NCBI GenBank assembly: GCA_024704765.1
Contig: JAKMXF010000295.1
Coordinates: forward strand, 248,001-312,000
Reading direction: 5' to 3'
Length of the DNA: 64,000 nucleotides
From: Oopsacas minuta
Taxonomy: Eukaryota > Porifera > Hexactinellida > Lyssacinosida > Leucopsacidae
In this document: in pieces, positions 11,653 to 22,994 of the stretch
Numbering within the stretch: position 1 is the first letter of the stretch
How the letters are laid out: each line of letters opens with the position of its first letter
The notes under the pieces: model-generated
Told to the model about the DNA's origin: nothing
What the model saw: the letters and a program-made list of their open reading frames with translations, nothing else
Databases searched by the model: none
Position numbers and translations under genes: made by a program

Positions 11653-13001
11653 CAGTGTCGGTTAAAAATAATTGCTCAAGATGAATGTATACAGTATAGT
11701 AAATGTCAAATTGTATACACTGACCAGATAGTTGAATTCTTGCGAAACTATACTCAGCCATATGTATTTTGACAAGTAGCACACCAACACAGCTAATCCA
11801 TTCAATATATTTGCACAACTTACAGTTTTTATTTTGTATTCTTTTTTTCCAATTTATCTGTTTTTATCGAATTTTCAATGCCTTCTAAACCCCGAATTTC
11901 CATTGAAAATCGAGCCAACCTGATACTACTTTCAGAAAGTGGCCATACTTAGAGGGAGGTAGCTAAAATGGTTGGGTGTAGCCAAAAAAGTGTAGCTGAG
12001 ATCCTTAAGAAACACAGGCTGACTGGCACGGTAAGAGACCTCGCTATTCCGGGTAGGCCTTGTGTCACAACCAAAAGGCAAGACAATTTATTGGTCAGAA
12101 AATGCAAAAAGGATCGATTTAAGACTGCTATTCAGATCAATGCTGAAGTGTTATCAGAATATTCGACAAAACTTTCCACTTCAACAGTTCAGAGAAGCTT
12201 ACGAGGGGCTGGACTGTTCGGACGAAACCGCGAAGGAAGCCCCGCCTTACTATCAAGCACAAAAGAGACCGACTTTCCTTCACAAGATCGCACAAGTATT
12301 GGAATACTGAAGAATGGGCAAGAGTTGTGTTCAGTGACGAATCTAGGTTCCTACTGTATACTAATGACTGGAGAGCCTACGTCAGGAGGATGAAAGGGGA
12401 GGAGTTCTCTGGGAGGTGTCTTCAAAACTTGCAAGTTTGGTGGAGGTGGCATCATGGTTTGGGTATGCTTTTGCTGGAGTGGCGTAGGACTCTTGTGGAA
12501 AGTATCTGGGAACCTCAAGACAATTCCTACATTGATATATTGGAAAATGCACTAATCCCAAGCGTTGATTTACATTCTCTACACTCTGGATGGACCTTTC
12601 AGCAAGAAAACGCCCCATGCCATAGGCCAAAGGGTACTAAGCAATGGTTTGGTGAGCAAAAAATAGAGGTTATGAATTGGCCTGCTCAGTCACCTGATCT
12701 AAATCCGATTGAGAATCTTTGGGATCACATTTTCCTCAGAATTCAAGAGAAAAGCCCATCCAACCACTCAGAGTTGTGGAATGCCATATTAAGCACTTGG
12801 GATAGCATCGACATTAACAGGCTCCATACTCTAATTGAGAGTTGCCGCAAAGATGTAAAGCCATAATTCAAGCAAGAGGAGGTTCTACTAAATACTAACA
12901 ACAATTTACTTGATTATAATAAAGCCCTATAGTTAAAATCAGTCATAGATATAAGAAATTGGGGTAAATTTATTCTGAGCAATTCTTTTTGACCGGCACT
13001 G
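11653..13001 (+). mobile_element. Tc1-type (DD34E) element
   Basis: 1,349 bp, flanked by TA at 11651-11652 and 13002-13003. Inverted ends are CAGTGTCGGTTAAAAATAAT and, read inward from the right, CAGTGCCGGTCAAAAAGAAT. It contains one decayed transposase gene on the plus strand. Confidence 0.93.
11878..12866 (+). pseudogene. Tc1 (DD34E) transposase, broken
   Basis: Starts MPSKPRISIENRAN and can be followed to the C-terminal CRKDV end through several frames. An in-frame TAG stops it near codon 25, at 11950; frameshifts follow in the 12230-12330 region. The first catalytic Asp is in VVFSDESRF (about 12330). The second position is Glu instead of Asp (FQQENAPCH, about 12600). The third Glu is in SPDLNPIENLW (about 12710). 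The spacing between second and third is 34 residues, which places it in the Tc1 family. The Asp-to-Glu change alone would be expected to harm catalysis. Confidence 0.92.

Positions 13002-13028
<27 letters not shown>
13002..13028. repeat. (TA)n microsatellite
   Basis: A run of about 13 TA units directly abuts the right end of the Tc1 element, which inserts at TA; it may have grown from the duplicated target dinucleotide. Confidence 0.9.
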
Positions 13029-13033
<5 letters not shown>

Positions 13034-13571
13034 CAGTCGTGACTTATGTAATATAAGGCCTGGCTATTGTGTATAGAATTTCTTACCATGGAGTACTTAA
13101 AGTGCATTTTGTATTCACCCATAAGTGTAACATGCAAAATTGACATCTGAATTGCTGAAATTCTGTTGTAATCACTTCTTGCATATAGTTACAGTCTGTT
13201 ACATATATATTTAGAATTTTGTTTTTACTGAGGAATAACTGAAATACCAGAATCTAGAAAATTATCACTTTATTTTGTGAATAAATAACACTGACATACA
13301 ACATCTTTGATGATCTTCTTTCTCTATTATTTTTAAATAGTGTAGATATATATTGGGAAGTACATGTATTTTTTTTCATTCTCAAGGGTACTAAAAGTAA
13401 GAAATTTCTGTTTAAGTTATTTCGGTCTTTTAATTGACTACGTGGCCAAAATATTTCTAAATTCAATTCTACACATCACCCTTATCCAATTTATTTGGTT
13501 TTAATTGCTTATATGATGTAAATTGCCTCTAATAGTAGTTATAATCAGTTTGATTCCACTCTTGTTCATTT

Positions 13572-14150
13572 TATTGTTTATGGCTTCCCGGGTTTGTAAA
13601 AATTCTTCTGAAAAGTTTGGTCGTATTTGTGGGAGGTATACTACAACTGACCAACGGAAAATAACACAAAGGCTATAGAACGCGGTTATTTCGCATATTT
13701 TGGATGCCATCTTGGGGTTTAAGATAAGCCGTAGGCTCCACACAATGAATGTAAGACATGTGTTGAGAACTTACGCTTGTGGTATGCTGGGAAGAGAAAG
13801 AAAATGCCATTTGCAGTTCCAATGATATGGAGAGAACCAATGTGTCATCTTTCGGATTGTTATTTCTGTATGACGAAAATTGATGGTATCACAAAAAACG
13901 AATAAATCCAGTACTGCGTACACAGACGTACCGTCCGCCATTAGGCCAGTTCCACATTCAGTGGACCTACTTGTACCAGTTCCATTAGAAATATTGAACA
14001 TTAGCAGTGACAATGATAGTAGTGGAGATTCTGATGAGTACATACTCCCACCAGATGATAGTTCTCCTCAGCTTATTGATCAAGATGATCTTGATGGCCT
14101 AATAAGAGATCTCAATTTACCAAATCGTCTTCTGTCTGTCTGTGTGTTTG
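13572..14150 (+). pseudogene. Fragment of an arthropod-type multicopy gene
   Basis: Pieces in several frames read VCKNSSEKFGRICG, then, after frame breaks, AGKRKKMPFAVPMIWREP and DCYFCMTK, then IPSAIRPVPHSVDLLVPVP-like text and the acidic tail SPQLIDQDDLDGLIRDL. The order (paired cysteines, a KRK-MPF-P-WREP block, a second C-x-x-C, an RPVPH block, an acidic leucine-rich tail) matches a repetitive uncharacterised gene I associate with insect and crustacean genomes. I know of no established function. It sits inside the expanded Tc1-like element and is degenerate. The family memory is mine and untested. Confidence 0.5.
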
Positions 14151-14192
14151 TTTGTCTATCTGTCTGTCTGTCTATCCGTTTGTCCGTTGCTA
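14127..14192. repeat. (TCTG)n-like microsatellite
   Basis: Imperfect tetranucleotide run of TCTG and TTTG units at the 3' end of the gene fragment. Confidence 0.8.
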
Positions 14193-14601
14193 AGGAAGCT
14201 GAAATGGAATGTGGAATTCGTATTTGTAAAAATGTTTGCATCTATATATCTATGGTGTTAATCAAGAAAATATACAAATTTCATAAAACTTGACTAAAGG
14301 TTAGCAAATATGTGAATCCGAATCACACTTATGGATTTGTCATATACAAATTTAAGTTGTTTATATGAATATAAAGTAAACAAAAAGTAAACAAATTTCA
14401 AAATTATCCTAGAAATGTGGTTTGAACGGCTATTGTGGGGTAATCGGGTACGCTGTTTCCGAAAACCACACAAATTAGTAGTCACAGCGAGGGCCGAAGG
14501 CCGAGTACGAACACGGTGTTAGAATCCGCGTAGCGCAAGCAAGCGTAGCGTGCTAGTGATAGTTAATATAAGTATGATTTAGTAGGTTATAAACATGAAT
14601 G

Positions 14602-15018
14602 CAGGGCTGTATCAACTCATTTTGAGTTGGCAAAATCAACTCATTTTGTTGAACGAGTTGATAGTTCAATGAAATGAGTTCAACTCATTTTAGATAATGA
14701 GTTGTCTGAATCAACTCATTTTACGCAATATTTTTCTTTCGGATAATTATGTTAATGATCTCTAATACGGTAATAGTAGATTGTCTTATGAAGAAAAAAC
14801 TATAGTTGATTCCAACCATTCAATGCATATCAGACTGCATGTATATTCCTAATAATATATAGTGTAACACAATTTGAGTTGAAATGAGTTGAAATGAGTT
14901 GAATGGATTAGTTACATCCAAATGAATGAGTAGAATGAGTTGGTGCAATAAATATGAATGAGTTTGTGGAAAAATATGAGTTGATTTTGCCAACTCAAAA
15001 TGAGTTGATACAGCCCTG
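14602..15018. mobile_element. hAT-type MITE
   Basis: 417 bp with long inverted ends (CAGGGCTGTATCAACTCATT, continuing for over 40 bp with few differences) and a perfect 8-bp target duplication CATGAATG at 14594-14601 and 15019-15026. The interior is rich in repeats of TGAGTTGAA and its complement. It has no coding capacity. The 8-bp duplication and CAGGG/CCCTG ends indicate hAT mobilisation. It is inserted within the expanded Tc1-like element. Confidence 0.93.
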
Positions 15019-15172
15019 CATGAATGTATGTTTAATTTCATATATTTAATCGCATATTGGCCAATCTTCCAACCAGAAAATCACAAATTCTAGACCTGTT
15101 GTGAATACATACCTAACTCATTCATAAAAATTCCCTTCTAATTGTTCAATTTCAGCTATTTTTATTTAATCA

Positions 15173-16170
15173 TCAAAAACTTTTTACAATTTTGTATATC
15201 AGTGTAATTGATAATCGATATTTAATGGGATATCCATCGTTATCAACAGCCATTTGGCACCTTCGTGTCATGGATTCCCAGTAAGGTCGCAAAAATGCAG
15301 GATCGATTCGATTCCATAAGCTTTCTAACTTTTCTTTTAGTTCTGGAATGCTCCTAGGGCCTAGTTTAATCAGCTCCTGCTTTACCCATCCAAATAAATT
15401 TTCGATAGGGTTGAGGTCTTGAATTTGTTTGGGGACATTCTGTGAGAGCCAAACCTTGACCTTCCGTGAGGTGTGTTTAGGATCATTACCCATGACCAAT
15501 CGCCAATTATCTTCATGGAATACATTTGCCTGAGCTATCAAATGACCCTCCATTATCTGTAAGAACAAGTCACTATCCATATTCTGTGTAAAAATGCACA
15601 GTGGAAATGTGCCCATGGATGAAAAAGCAGCCCACGCGTGAATCTTGGGGACATGTTTGGTTGTTGGAGCGAATCTTTTTTTGTTGGATTTTGTCCACAT
15701 CCTTATTCTCCCTCTAGATAGCCAGATCAACATCTTGTCAAGGAGTACAGTGTTCGCCCATTCCTTTTTAGGATACTTGTGCTTCTTGGCCCATCTTATG
15801 TGGTCAAAACGGTTCTTTTCGCTAAGCATGGGGGTTTTAGTTGGATAGGGTTTGGTGTAAGACTGGCCTTTTAAAATGCGTCGTATCGTCTGGTAGGATA
15901 TCTTATATGGAGCCCGTTTTGCTAGTGTTCGAAGGGATAAATAGGGCTTATATCTCACTTGTTGTATGGCTGAGTGTTTGAGAGCGAATCGTAAGGTATT
16001 GGCCTCCCTGCTCCCTTTTTGTGAGAGATCTCTCCACCAGCATCTAACCGGGCCTTTACATTGTAGACCGTCGCCAAAGAGATTCCAACATTTTTGGAAA
16101 TTAGTTTGGGACTAAGCTGCTTTGATTGCAATAAGGTCTTTATCATTTCTCTCTTCACAATTTGAGTCAT
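15173..16170 (-). pseudogene. Tc1-like transposase, one frameshift and lost catalytic Asp
   Basis: Minus-strand transposase beginning MTQIVKREMIKTLLQ with a helix-turn-helix domain (ISKNVGISLATVYNVKARLD). One frameshift near 16005, just after the GAGRP linker, separates it from the rest, which starts around RYKPYLSLRTLAKR. The catalytic region shows the first Asp in NTVLLDKM. At the second position the usual D-N-D-P-K-H reads GNDPKH, so the catalytic Asp is Gly. The third region reads QDLNPIENLF, with several residues apparently deleted just before it, so family spacing cannot be measured. The C terminus (NDGYPIKY) looks complete. Only one frame break is seen, but it is catalytically dead on paper. 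Confidence 0.9.
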
Positions 16171-16534
16171 TATCAGCTCTAATATTCAAGTGAATGTGAA
16201 TTACAATCATATTATTAATTAAAGGTGAAAATTACGATAAATGGCGTCACACATTTTTGTATACGACTCCTAAAACACCAAAATGAAAGTCGTTTAAGCA
16301 AATATCGTAAGACATTGGAGGAAATAGGTAAAACTTTGTAATACATCGATCAGAAACATGATACTTGAATACTTCAGAATTATGTGGGTTTACAATAACG
16401 ATTCACAATTCTAAATAATTATGCAACAGACTGTATACATGTTATTAGCTCGAGATTAAGTTCCCATGCCTTTCGTTATATAAGATTTTTCATTTTTATC
16501 ATATTCTGCAATTCTGTTTCATCACTGATTAGCC

Positions 16535-18457
16535 TTGATGCCTAACATTTGCTCTGCACCTGGATGCCGGAGTAATTATTCAGGGGAGCCATATACACCA
16601 GTATTCAGATTACCCTCAAACTCTAAACTTAGAGAAATATGGCTACGCACTCTGCACAGGCAGGATATTGAAGATCTAAAAAACGTATTTATTTGTTCTA
16701 ATCACTTTCGTACTGAAGATGTCATCACTGAAGTGGATATGCCTCAACCTGATGGCTCATTACAAAAATTTCTCGGTGACCAATTCTACATAAAAACGCT
16801 ATACCTTGTCTCTTCCCAGTTGTCCCAAGTATCTTAGCTCACCATCCCCGAAGCCTGAACGTTTAGATCGTGGAAGATCGAGAGTAAATTCTTCTTTCAA
16901 GCCTTGGAACAGAGCCTTGATCTTCATAAAGCTGAGGATAGTAAGTTCGGTGTCAAATCATTAGGAGAGCTAAAATGTAAACTCGAAGAATTTGAACTAC
17001 CTTCTTCTTGGGTTAAATGGTTGTCAGATGACACGTCTATTAACTTGCTAAAGCTGTCAAAAGACAAACATAAATATATATACCGGTATATGTTTCAATT
17101 AATGACTCCTTAACACCTACAGGCTTCTATCAAACATTCAAATTCCTCTCACAATATACAGTCTCAGTGATATTCGAGAAATCGATACCATCATCAGCGA
17201 GGTTTCTGCATACACTAAGGACCCTGTTGAAAACTGTATTCGCCAAGCTACTTCTAACATTGATAGTACGATTTCGAAGATAGGAACTTCGAACGATATG
17301 CTAGAGAAATATTCAGAATTGTTACTCCAGTTAAAGTTTCTACAGTACCAGGTTGAGAATTCACTAATTCCTAAAAATCGAAGACGGTACAATATTGTTA
17401 CAATTTTGCTAGCTCTAAATCTCATTTGATATCTTCTACCTGCTACAGCTACTTACAGTCTTTGAATTGTTTAATATTTCCCCACCCAACAACTCTACGT
17501 AGTCTTTATGGAACTATAGGCTTAGAATGTGAGTTGCAAACATATTTAAAGGCTTCTACTGCTAATTTCAATAACCAAGAAAGGAATGTTACATTACATA
17601 TGGATGAAATACATGTAAAATCAGAGTTTTCTTACACAAGTGGGAGAATACCCGGCTGTACAACTACACAAAACGAAGCAGCCAATACAGTTCTAGCATT
17701 TATGATATCAAGTTGATGCACAAAATGGTCTACAGTTGTACGACTCCTACCTTGCACAAAATCTTCAGCTGCTCAAATACTACCTATTTTACATGAAGTA
17801 ATCAAGGATGTAAAAAGTTGTGATCTTCAAATTCAAGTTATTTGCACAGATAACTACCCTCTGAATGTGAATCTGTTTAAGCTACTATCCCCTACTTCCA
17901 ATCTTGAAACCTGTGTTTCTCACCCATTAGACACTTGTAGACCTCTGTATCTTATCTTCGACTTTGTCCACATCATCAAATAGTAAGAAATAAAAGGATA
18001 AATCAAATCGATTCTAATCACACGCTTAGCTATCCTTCATTCGTATCTTGCGAATATGCTTTAAAGGTACCATTTCAAGACCTTCGGAATCTCTTTAAAC
18101 TTGAGCAAAATTCTGTCGCTAAACAGCCCACCGATTAACGACTAAATCCTGCTGGCCATCTAGCCTTGAAAGACAGAATGTCAATTTAGCACTTCGCATA
18201 TTTAACGACTCAACCTCTGCAGCTTTAACAGTCCATGCTTCTAAATATGGTCAGGTTTCAGGAACAGCTTAGTTCATTAGCAGTATTTGTAAGGTATGGA
18301 AGATCTTCAACATAAATAGAGATAATAAAGACATCCGCTTAAATGACGAGCTTTCTAAGTCACTACAGAGTAATGATATTTGGTTTGTATTTCTCTCAGA
18401 TGTTGTGAAATGGCTTGATGATTGGAAAACTTTACCCACAAGCACAGAAAACTCACT
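16535..18457 (+). pseudogene. P-element-like transposase, 5' part (THAP domain)
   Basis: Begins MPNICSAPGCRSNYSG and shows a THAP zinc finger (C-x2-C, FRLPSNSKLREIWL, FICSNHFRTED) within the first ~75 codons. After a frame break come a helical segment around 16900-17100, a coiled-coil-like stretch and LIPKNRRRYN (about 17370), then LHMDEIHVKSEFSYTSGRIP (about 17600), which carries the first acidic catalytic residue, and ICTDNYPLN (about 17850). The reading is broken by several stops and frameshifts. At 18457 it is interrupted by a hAT element with a GTACCAAC target duplication and resumes at 22995. THAP plus this core is the P-element/THAP9 architecture. Confidence 0.88.
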
Positions 18458-18991
18458 GTACCAACCAGGCTTGGACCGGGTCATGATTTCCTGACCCGAT
18501 AGACCAGGTTGAAACTTCTGACCCGGTGACCTGGTTTCGTTATTTGACCCGGTTTTTCAAAACATTAATTTTCTATATTCATGCGATTTGATAATCATTA
18601 GATTTTACCAAGTTTGAATATCCAGGGAGAATTGTAGAAGGGGTCGGTAAGTCTGGACAAGGTAGTGTTGTAAAACTCGCCTAGGGTCCTAATAGTTAAA
18701 GTTGGGATATATAGCAGCTGGGACCCTAGTGTTTTCTGTTGCCACCATATTTTTGTTCCAGAAGCCCTGAAAATATGTTCTTATTTTGATATATGAAATT
18801 TACTACAGTAGAAGCTCGCAAACCGGGGCAGCTTGGCATTTCTGAAAAGTGCCCCGGGTTTGGGAGAGTGCCCCGGTTTGCGAGCTTAACAATATTTTCA
18901 AAATGAATTTGGATTATGCTACAGTCTAGACTTCTTTTCACTTAAATAGACATGATTACATTGTTTAATAGATTATTCCAACCAATATCTA

Positions 18992-19796
18992 CAGGGTTAG
19001 GCATAAGTTCTGCAACAAGTATAAACTAGTATATTTCTTATTTTACCATAATAGTAGTTGAAATTCGTAATGAATTAGTGAATATACATACCAGGGATAA
19101 TGAAATTAATCTAGCTCTTTGAATGTATTGCCCTTTGCTGCGATACATAGGCTCAATCGCTTATAGAAATTATCGACAGCAGCACGCAACACGTCCTCAC
19201 TGATTAAATCCCACTCTCTTTTCAAGGAAGACTTCAGACTTTCGACATTCTTGTGAGGCTTTGCACATATCCTTGACTCTAAGATGGACCATATACAGAA
19301 ATCCATAGAGTTTAGATCTGGAGAAGAGGCCGGCCATTCTTCAGTTGATATAAATTCCGGTACATTGAGTTTCAACCACTCAGATGTCATTTTGGCTTTG
19401 TGGGAGAGAGCGGAATCTTGCTGGAACACCCAATGCGTGCCATTGAAGTGCCCGTCCGCCCAAGGCTTCAATGGGTTCTCTAAAATGCTCTCTACATACA
19501 CCTCTTTGTTAATTTTCACCCCTTTGTCAATGACCACCAGAGGTGTCCGATCATCAGAAGTAATAGCTCCCCAAACCATGACCGATGCAGGTTTCTGAGT
19601 TCTTTCGATTATGCGTATTGATGACGATATAGACTTTTGATCTGGAGCAAGAATTCGACTGTTTTGGTGATTATATACCATTTCTACGGTCAAAATCTTC
19701 TCATCGGAGAAGACAATACTCTGGTGCGTGCCACCAGTGAACCTTTTTCACAGAATCAGACATTTTTCATACCAACGCCTCTTATTCACCTCAGAA
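18992..19796 (-). mobile_element. Truncated maT copy fused into the pogo element
   Basis: The 3' end is recognisable: TA at 18990-18991, then CAGGGTTAGGCATAAGTTCT, matching the ends of the maT elements at 5345 and 24903. The 5' end is absent; sequence passes directly into pogo coding DNA at about 19796. A deletion that removed the pogo C-terminal half and the maT N-terminal half would explain the junction. Confidence 0.85.
19106..19790 (-). pseudogene. maT-type (DD37D) transposase, N-terminally truncated
   Basis: Reads from KRRWYEKCLIL through one in-frame TGA, then SIVFSDEKILTVEM (first catalytic Asp), FQQDSALSHKAK (second) and SPDLNSMDF (third). There are 37 residues between second and third, so DD37D as in the copy at 5506. 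All three catalytic residues remain, and the C terminus (AAKGNTFKELD) seems complete, but the DNA-binding half is missing. It lies inside the pogo element, on the same strand and out of frame with its gene. Confidence 0.9.
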
Positions 19797-20426
19797 AATT
19801 ACTGTACCTCTCGAAATTTGTAGCATTTCAAGCCTATCTTTAGGAAGAACAAGGGACTTGGTGGTTGTTGCCCTGAAATATAACCCAGTTTCATCTAGGT
19901 TATAGACATCTTCCGGCTTATAAGACCCAATGATCCTAGGCAAGTCCTCTTCCCAATTCTTGAGAACCACCTTTTCAACACCTGCTGCATCACCGCTAAG
20001 TGCTCTTCCGCAGATTCCATGACGCGCCTTCACTCTCTAAAGCCATCCCTCTGAAGCCTTAAATCCCTCCATTCCATTTGCATTAGCTTCTCTCTCAGCT
20101 AGGGTACGAAGCATAGGGCCAGTTACGGCCATTCCTCGATCTCGTGCTAATTTCAGGAATTCAATAACAGCAGTCTCGATATCTTCGTACATGGGAACAA
20201 CAACAGAATGCTTTCGTTTCCTGATGTTCTCAGGGATTTCACTTGTTTCGTCTATATGTAACTGAATGGCCACGCGATTGAATTTGATACGGTTAATTGA
20301 TCCTTTACCCACATTGAAGAATTCAGCCACTATACGCTCACTCTTGCCATCATCCAACATCCTAAGAGATATGTGTCGTTGTTCGATGGTTAGGGCAGAC
20401 TTGTGTGAAGATTTGATAGTAGACAT
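19797..20426 (-). pseudogene. pogo/Tigger (CENP-B-like) transposase, N-terminal half
   Basis: Starts MSTIKSSHKSALTIEQRH and contains a psq-type helix-turn-helix (RIVAEFFNVGKGSINRI) followed by a CENP-B/Tc5-type DNA-binding segment (VTGPMLRTLAEREANANG, FKASEGWL). One in-frame TAG interrupts this at about 20037. The DDE domain begins with VYNLDETGLYFR, holding the first catalytic Asp, and stops soon after, where maT sequence takes over at about 19796. The second and third catalytic residues are therefore missing. Confidence 0.88.
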
Positions 20427-20905
20427 GTAGTTTTTATAGTAAAAAGGAAACTAAGCAATTAATATAATAAGGTTGTTCTCTGTTCAACGGTTTGTTGTCC
20501 CGAATTGATTGACTACAATTTATACAGCTTAGTGCATCATAAGGGCTGGATACAATGAAGACTAAGAGCACAAATACAATGGAAACAAGGCGCCCTGGTT
20601 TGGGAGAGAAATTTAGGTGGAAAAAACCAAAATTGATGGAAGGTGCCCCGGTTTGGGAGGTGCCCCGGTTTGCGAGCTTCTACTGTATATTTAAGTAACG
20701 CTAAGAACAAATGATAATTATAATTAATGGAGATAAAGATTAGAAATATAATTGAAGATATACTAAGTGAAGTCTGTCATATTATCTTCTTTTTCAATGC
20801 GTCATTAGGAAGAACTAACCCCTCCACAGTATCTGGATTCAATTTTGCCCGATCCTTCCCTGTAACGTGACCGGATGAACTAAGCGGTGCTCCGATTCAG
20901 CCGAA

Positions 20906-22718
20906 CTAGCTTGATGTACTAAAAATGACTGTGACAGGAACTGGTAATTGGGAATCTGCAACTGTGTTTCCCCCACCACTTATAGGATCAAAGATATCTT
21001 CATCATATTGGATGGAAATAATCTTTTCATAGTCTGTTAATTCTGATCTCAAATTTTCTTCATTCCAATTCGTGTAATTTTTAGTCCAAACTGTAGTACT
21101 ACACTTCCTAAAGCATAAAAGTGGACCTAATCTGCTACTTTTAGGAGCTGGCGGCAGAAGAGGTTCATCTACCTGACTTTCCTCAATTCGGAATTGGGTG
21201 GAAGGAATTAATTTCTCTTTAAATGCAAGTATAATGCCTTCTCTTGCAGTTTAAAGGAAATTGACGCGAGCTTGTTTATTCTTCACGAATAGAGATGATT
21301 TTAGTGTAGGATTGAGGTAAGTTGCAATAGGATGGATTGAATTTACAGAGGCCCACACCTTTTGTACAAGCTCTTCTGTCATTATTCGTTTCAGGAGCGT
21401 GCTAATGGATCATCATCTATTTCTATTTCCCAAGCATTTTGAAGAGCATAATATGAAGGTACCACATTCAGAATACTAGTTATAGATCCACATTCGAGGA
21501 TATCGAATATACGATTAATTTTTCAAAAAAACTTCGTGACGATAGCCAAAAGATTCAAGTCCATTCCTGCCACAATGTAAGCCTTATTCCCTTCTGTTAA
21601 TATTTCTGATAACTTTCCATATGATTGCAAAATCGAGTTAATCATTGAGTAAAGACTTCTCCATGGCCTTGTCTTACCACCTCTTTTCAGTGATATAGGG
21701 AGTTCCGATTGGATTCCAGATGATTTCTTTGCAAATATAGCATCTTTATTAACGCTATCATGAAGCTGGTCGAGTTCATCATTTTCCATCATGGCTCGTT
21801 CCCATCCAGTTTTAATCGCGGTGCTTCTGTGACAGGCACAATCTATCCTAATCTTTTGTGAGGTAGCAGCCACCATATTTCCTCCCTTATTTATTGTAAC
21901 AGGAGTATCAGCAGGATCACAATATACTTCTGTTAAAATTTGATCTATTCAAACTCAATAATTTCAGTGGTTTTTAATTTGGGAAAAACTTTGCAAGCAT
22001 ACATAGCTCGTTTGAGGGCCCATAATTCTTTACCAATACCACTCTCATCCGTACCCTGTGAAATCCAGAAAAAGGAAACATCTAGATAACTTCTATTCAT
22101 ATCATTATCTGTCCAAAGATCTGTTGTGAAAGTAACAGCATTTTCTGTATTGGATCTTGGAGTCTAAAATAAATATCTTGTTTGATAGTAATGATCTATT
22201 CAACTGTTGAATTCGATATAGCCTTTCGTTCAGGAAGTATTTTAGAAGCACTCACATTACCATATTTTGCACCAATTCTGATCATTTCTTGAGAGAAAAG
22301 GATGAATTGTGGATTTCCAAGGTATTAAATGACAAAATGCCCCCGCAACGAAACTTATACTAGAGATAAGAATAATTTCAGCATCCTGTGTATTTATAAT
22401 ATCCTTAGAACTTCTATTAAGAACAGACGTGATTCTCACCTGTGAGGATGATGATACATCTGGACTACAATGTCGTGTGTGATCATTCAAATTCTTTATT
22501 CCATAATCAATAATCTTACCACTATCCATTTTGATTTTATAAATAATGCATTTGAGACAATGGTTACAGCATGCTACTCCAAAAATAATGTTTCCGTTAT
22601 CGTTCAAAACTTCTGAAAAATATTTCCAATATGTACTAATGCTTAAACGTGTGGAAGATTTTACTTTTAAGGTATAAATCACATTTTCGACTGACTTACG
22701 AATTTCAGGACAATCCAT
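20906..22718 (-). pseudogene. hAT transposase with BED finger, broken
   Basis: Starts MDCPEIRKSVENVIY. A BED-type zinc finger follows (WKYFSEVL, CCNHCLKC, then LNDHTRHC). After frame breaks come TFTTDLWTDNDMNRSY with the first catalytic Asp (about 22120), then TINKGGNMVAATSQ, where the usual Asp of the D-x-G-x-N-M motif is Asn, IDCACHR (about 21835), ISLKRGGKTRPWRSL, and tail segments ending VPVTVIFSTSS. At least five frame breaks or stops. It is the resident gene of the 18466-22986 hAT element, which otherwise has intact ends. Confidence 0.85.
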
Positions 22719-22994
22719 CTTTAAACATACAAAAGTATACAAATCTATATACGTACATAAGAGTATATAAGTATATAAGTATACAGTAATAATGATACCC
22801 AACAAGTTTAGTAAAAATACTAATGATTCATGAAAATGAAACGTTTAACTAATATTGACTGAATCTATATGATTCCACAAACCGATATAATTTAATTATC
22901 TATAAGGATATAAACCGGGACAAATCAATATCAGTGACCCGGTTCAGACCCGAAATTTTTGAAAATAGTGACCCGGTCCAAGCCTGGTACCAAC

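Larger units (their letters stand above)
13192..16433 (-). mobile_element. Second Tc1-like element, expanded
   Basis: TA-flanked (13190-13191 and 16434-16435) inverted ends match each other: CAGTCTGTTACATATATATT on the left and CAGTCTGTTGCATAATTATT read inward from the right. The transposase lies close to the right end (15173-16170, minus strand). At 3,242 bp the element is about twice the usual size, because the 3' side contains a hAT MITE (14602-15018) and about 1.4 kb that includes a fragment of an unrelated gene. Either other DNA inserted later, or the left end belongs to a second copy. Confidence 0.75.
18806..20685 (-). mobile_element. pogo/Tigger element nested in the hAT
   Basis: TA-flanked (18804-18805, 20686-20687) with identical ~25 bp inverted ends beginning CAGTAGAAGCTCGCAAACCG. 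Subterminal copies of TGCCCCGGTTTG-type motifs, direct and inverted, lie within 80 bp of each end and could bind its transposase. It holds the N-terminal half of a pogo transposase joined to a truncated maT copy. Confidence 0.93.
18466..22986 (-). mobile_element. hAT element inserted in the P-element gene
   Basis: 4,521 bp with inverted ends CAGGCTTGGACCGGGTCA and TGACCCGGTCCAAGCCTG and a perfect 8-bp target duplication GTACCAAC at 18458-18465 and 22987-22994. Its own transposase remnant lies at 20906-22718 on the minus strand. The 18806-20685 part is a later pogo insertion, so the original hAT was about 2.6 kb. Confidence 0.95.

Noticed and set aside
14480-14550. GGCCGAAGGCC and GCGTAGCGCAAGC short palindromes, possible regulatory site
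   Set aside because: They look like the GC-rich tail of a dispersed repeat; nothing links them to a gene.
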